Part shown: piece by piece, positions 47,776-49,073 of the stretch
Position numbering within the stretch: position 1 is the stretch's first letter
Layout: each line of letters begins with the position of its first letter
NCBI GenBank assembly: GCA_029946125.1
Contig: JAQSDX010000026.1
Location: forward strand, 1 to 49,073
Direction: 5' to 3'
DNA length: 49,073 nt
Origin: Candidatus Methylobacter titanis
GTDB taxonomy: Bacteria; Pseudomonadota; Gammaproteobacteria; Methylococcales; Methylomonadaceae
Made by a program: the position numbers and the translations under genes
The notes under the pieces: model-generated
The model's database searches: none
Told to the model about the DNA's origin: nothing
Seen by the model: the letters and a program-made list of their open reading frames with translations, nothing else

Positions 47776-48866
47776 TAGTCGGCGTATTGGGCGCAGGTCA
47801 GCTGGCCAGAATGATAGCGCTGGCCGGCATCCCTTTGGGACTGGACTTTATTTTTCTCGACCCGTCCGCCGATGCCTGTGCCAACAAGCTGGGCGAGCAT
47901 TTGCAGGGAGACTATAGCGATCCGATACTATTGGCGCAGCTGGCGGAACGCGCCGATGTGGTCACTTATGAGTTTGAGAATGTTCCGGCTGAAGTCGCAG
48001 AATTTCTGGCCGCACACACCCAGGTGCATCCATCACCGAAAGCCCTGGCCGTTGCCCAGGATCGATTAGTCGAAAAAAGTTTTTTCCGCGACCTCGACAT
48101 TCCTACGCCTGCTTATGCGGCGGTGGACAACCTCGAAAATCTGGAACAGGCCATGTCCACCTTAGGCTATCCCGCTATTTTAAAAAGCTGCACCCAAGGC
48201 TACGACGGCAAAGGCCAGTCGCTGCTCAAGTCGGCGGACGATTTAACCTCAGCCTGGGAACTGTTGCAGGGCGTTCCGGCGGTCGTCGAAGCCTTCGTGC
48301 CGTTTAACCGCGAAGTGTCCATCATCGCGGTGCGCAATGTTTCAGGGGAGATAGTTTTCTACCCGTTATCGGAAAACCTGCATCGCGGCGGCATACTGCG
48401 CGTTTCCGAATGCCGCGCCGATGACCCCATGCAAAAACAGGCCGAAACCTATATTTCCCGTTTGCTGGAGGCGCTGGATTATGTCGGCGTACTGGCCCTG
48501 GAATTATTTGAAGTGGACGGAAAACTGCTGGTCAACGAGTTCGCGCCAAGGGTGCATAACTCCGGCCACTGGACGATTGAAGGTGCGGAAACCAGTCAGT
48601 TTGAAAATCACCTGCGAGCGATTCTGGATCTGCCGTTAGGCGCAACCACGCCGATAGGCAACGCAGCCATGGTCAATTTCATCGGCGGACTGCCTGAGAC
48701 TGAAGAACTATTGGCCATTCCTCATGCACATTTGCATCTGTACGATAAACCCCCGCGCAAAGGCCGTAAAGTGGCTCATGCCACGGTACGCGCGGACAAC
48801 CAACAGCAATTATCGGAGCTGGTCAAGAAGCTGACTGTGCTTGCCGATCAGGTTGATGATTCGTAA
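47772..48866 (+). CDS. purK: 5-(carboxyamino)imidazole ribonucleotide synthase
   Basis: PurK carboxylates AIR with bicarbonate and ATP to N5-CAIR. The 364-residue ATP-grasp protein shows the start [29 protein letters not shown], the ATP-grasp segment [37 protein letters not shown], and the metal/ATP region [17 protein letters not shown]. Length is standard. It overlaps purE by four bases. A large palindrome follows about 30 bases after the stop. Confidence 0.97.
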   Translation: MIVGVLGAGQLARMIALAGIPLGLDFIFLDPSADACANKLGEHLQGDYSDPILLAQLAERADVVTYEFENVPAEVAEFLAAHTQVHPSPKALAVAQDRLVEKSFFRDLDIPTPAYAAVDNLENLEQAMSTLGYPAILKSCTQGYDGKGQSLLKSADDLTSAWELLQGVPAVVEAFVPFNREVSIIAVRNVSGEIVFYPLSENLHRGGILRVSECRADDPMQKQAETYISRLLEALDYVGVLALELFEVDGKLLVNEFAPRVHNSGHWTIEGAETSQFENHLRAILDLPLGATTPIGNAAMVNFIGGLPETEELLAIPHAHLHLYDKPPRKGRKVAHATVRADNQQQLSELVKKLTVLADQVDDS

Positions 48867-48895
48867 ATCAAGAAAAAATTTCTCACCACGAAGAC

Positions 48896-48976
48896 CGTAG
48901 GATGGGTAGAGCAACGCGAAACCCATCATGATCAGCACTCTTCGATGGGTTTCGCTACCGCTCTACCCATCCTACG
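48896..48976. repeat. 81-bp palindromic repeat after purK
   Basis: CGTAGGATGGGTAGAGC (48896-48912) pairs perfectly with 48960-48976. A second stem of 12 bp, GCGAAACCCATC (48916-48927) with 48944-48955, lies inside, leaving a 16-base loop. It is a two-stage hairpin of the REP/MITE kind, with no transposase nearby and no T-run. Eroded or partial copies lie at 43357-43433 and 746-759. Confidence 0.85.
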
Positions 48977-49018
48977 TGCTTAAAAGCTAACCTAAATTGG
49001 ACGCCTATATAAACCTTA

Positions 49019-49036
49019 AGTGCGTGTTTTAAAAGT
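49019..49036. repeat. inverted copy of the repeat at 36-53
   Basis: The 18 bases AGTGCGTGTTTTAAAAGT are the exact reverse complement of 36-53. Toward the window edge a further 35 or so bases on each side show patchy similarity (for example ATGTTAG). The two ends may carry diverged copies of one dispersed element. Confidence 0.5.
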
Positions 49037-49073
49037 CAGTCGCAAAGTCGCCCTAACATTAAATTTATCATTG

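Overview
The window looks like a chromosomal segment of a gammaproteobacterium. RecBCD with a RecD of the gamma type, a DUF2058 protein, the glmU-glmS pair next to the ATP synthase operon, and the mnmG-rsmG-parA-parB-atp order all fit that class. The moderate base composition and the mix of UPF0182, HDOD/GGDEF and hybrid-kinase genes suggest a methanotroph-like (Methylococcales) genome. No methane-oxidation gene lies here, so that finer placement is inference only.

Layout. Bases 1-1.1 kb hold two gene remnants (ExbD-like and RND-pump-like) around a small secreted protein. From 1.1 to 10.8 kb run a small membrane protein and a tightly overlapping recC-recB-recD operon (+). On the minus strand from 26.3 down to 11.0 kb lie mnmG, rsmG, parA, a miniature ParB-like gene, parB, the nine-gene ATP synthase operon atpIBEFHAGDC, a terminator, and then glmU, glmS and a DUF2058 gene. 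From 26.4 to 32.7 kb (+) are a small basic protein, a YihY/BrkB membrane protein, a UPF0182 membrane protein and an AT-rich acyltransferase flanked by non-coding debris. From 43.3 down to 32.8 kb (-) are a large hybrid sensor kinase, a coupled HDOD-REC-GGDEF regulator, an orphan ParA-type ATPase, glycogen phosphorylase, a SAM methyltransferase and GTP cyclohydrolase II (ribA). From 43.7 to 48.9 kb (+) are hemL, a BLUF blue-light sensor, rmuC and purE-purK.

How the genes work together. The central block covers core functions: tRNA and 16S rRNA modification, chromosome segregation, ATP synthesis and UDP-GlcNAc synthesis. RecBCD handles double-strand breaks; RmuC is a separate recombination-associated protein. 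The 36-43 kb block is a signalling unit. The multi-domain kinase (two PAS, GAF, HisKA, HATPase, two REC, Hpt) overlaps by four bases with a response regulator that combines HDOD, receiver and a canonical GGEEF diguanylate cyclase domain.

The most unusual things are: (1) a 97-residue ParB derivative, translationally coupled to parA, that keeps the ParA-contacting N terminus but has lost the GERR box and the helix-turn-helix; (2) a roughly 95-bp dispersed repeat in two inverted copies, one inserted in frame within the Hpt domain of the hybrid kinase and the other supplying the last codons of the neighbouring GGDEF gene; (3) several families of REP-like palindromes with compensating arm changes between copies; and (4) a diverged inverted repeat close to both ends of the window. 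No rRNA, tRNA, CRISPR array, intact insertion sequence or prophage was seen.
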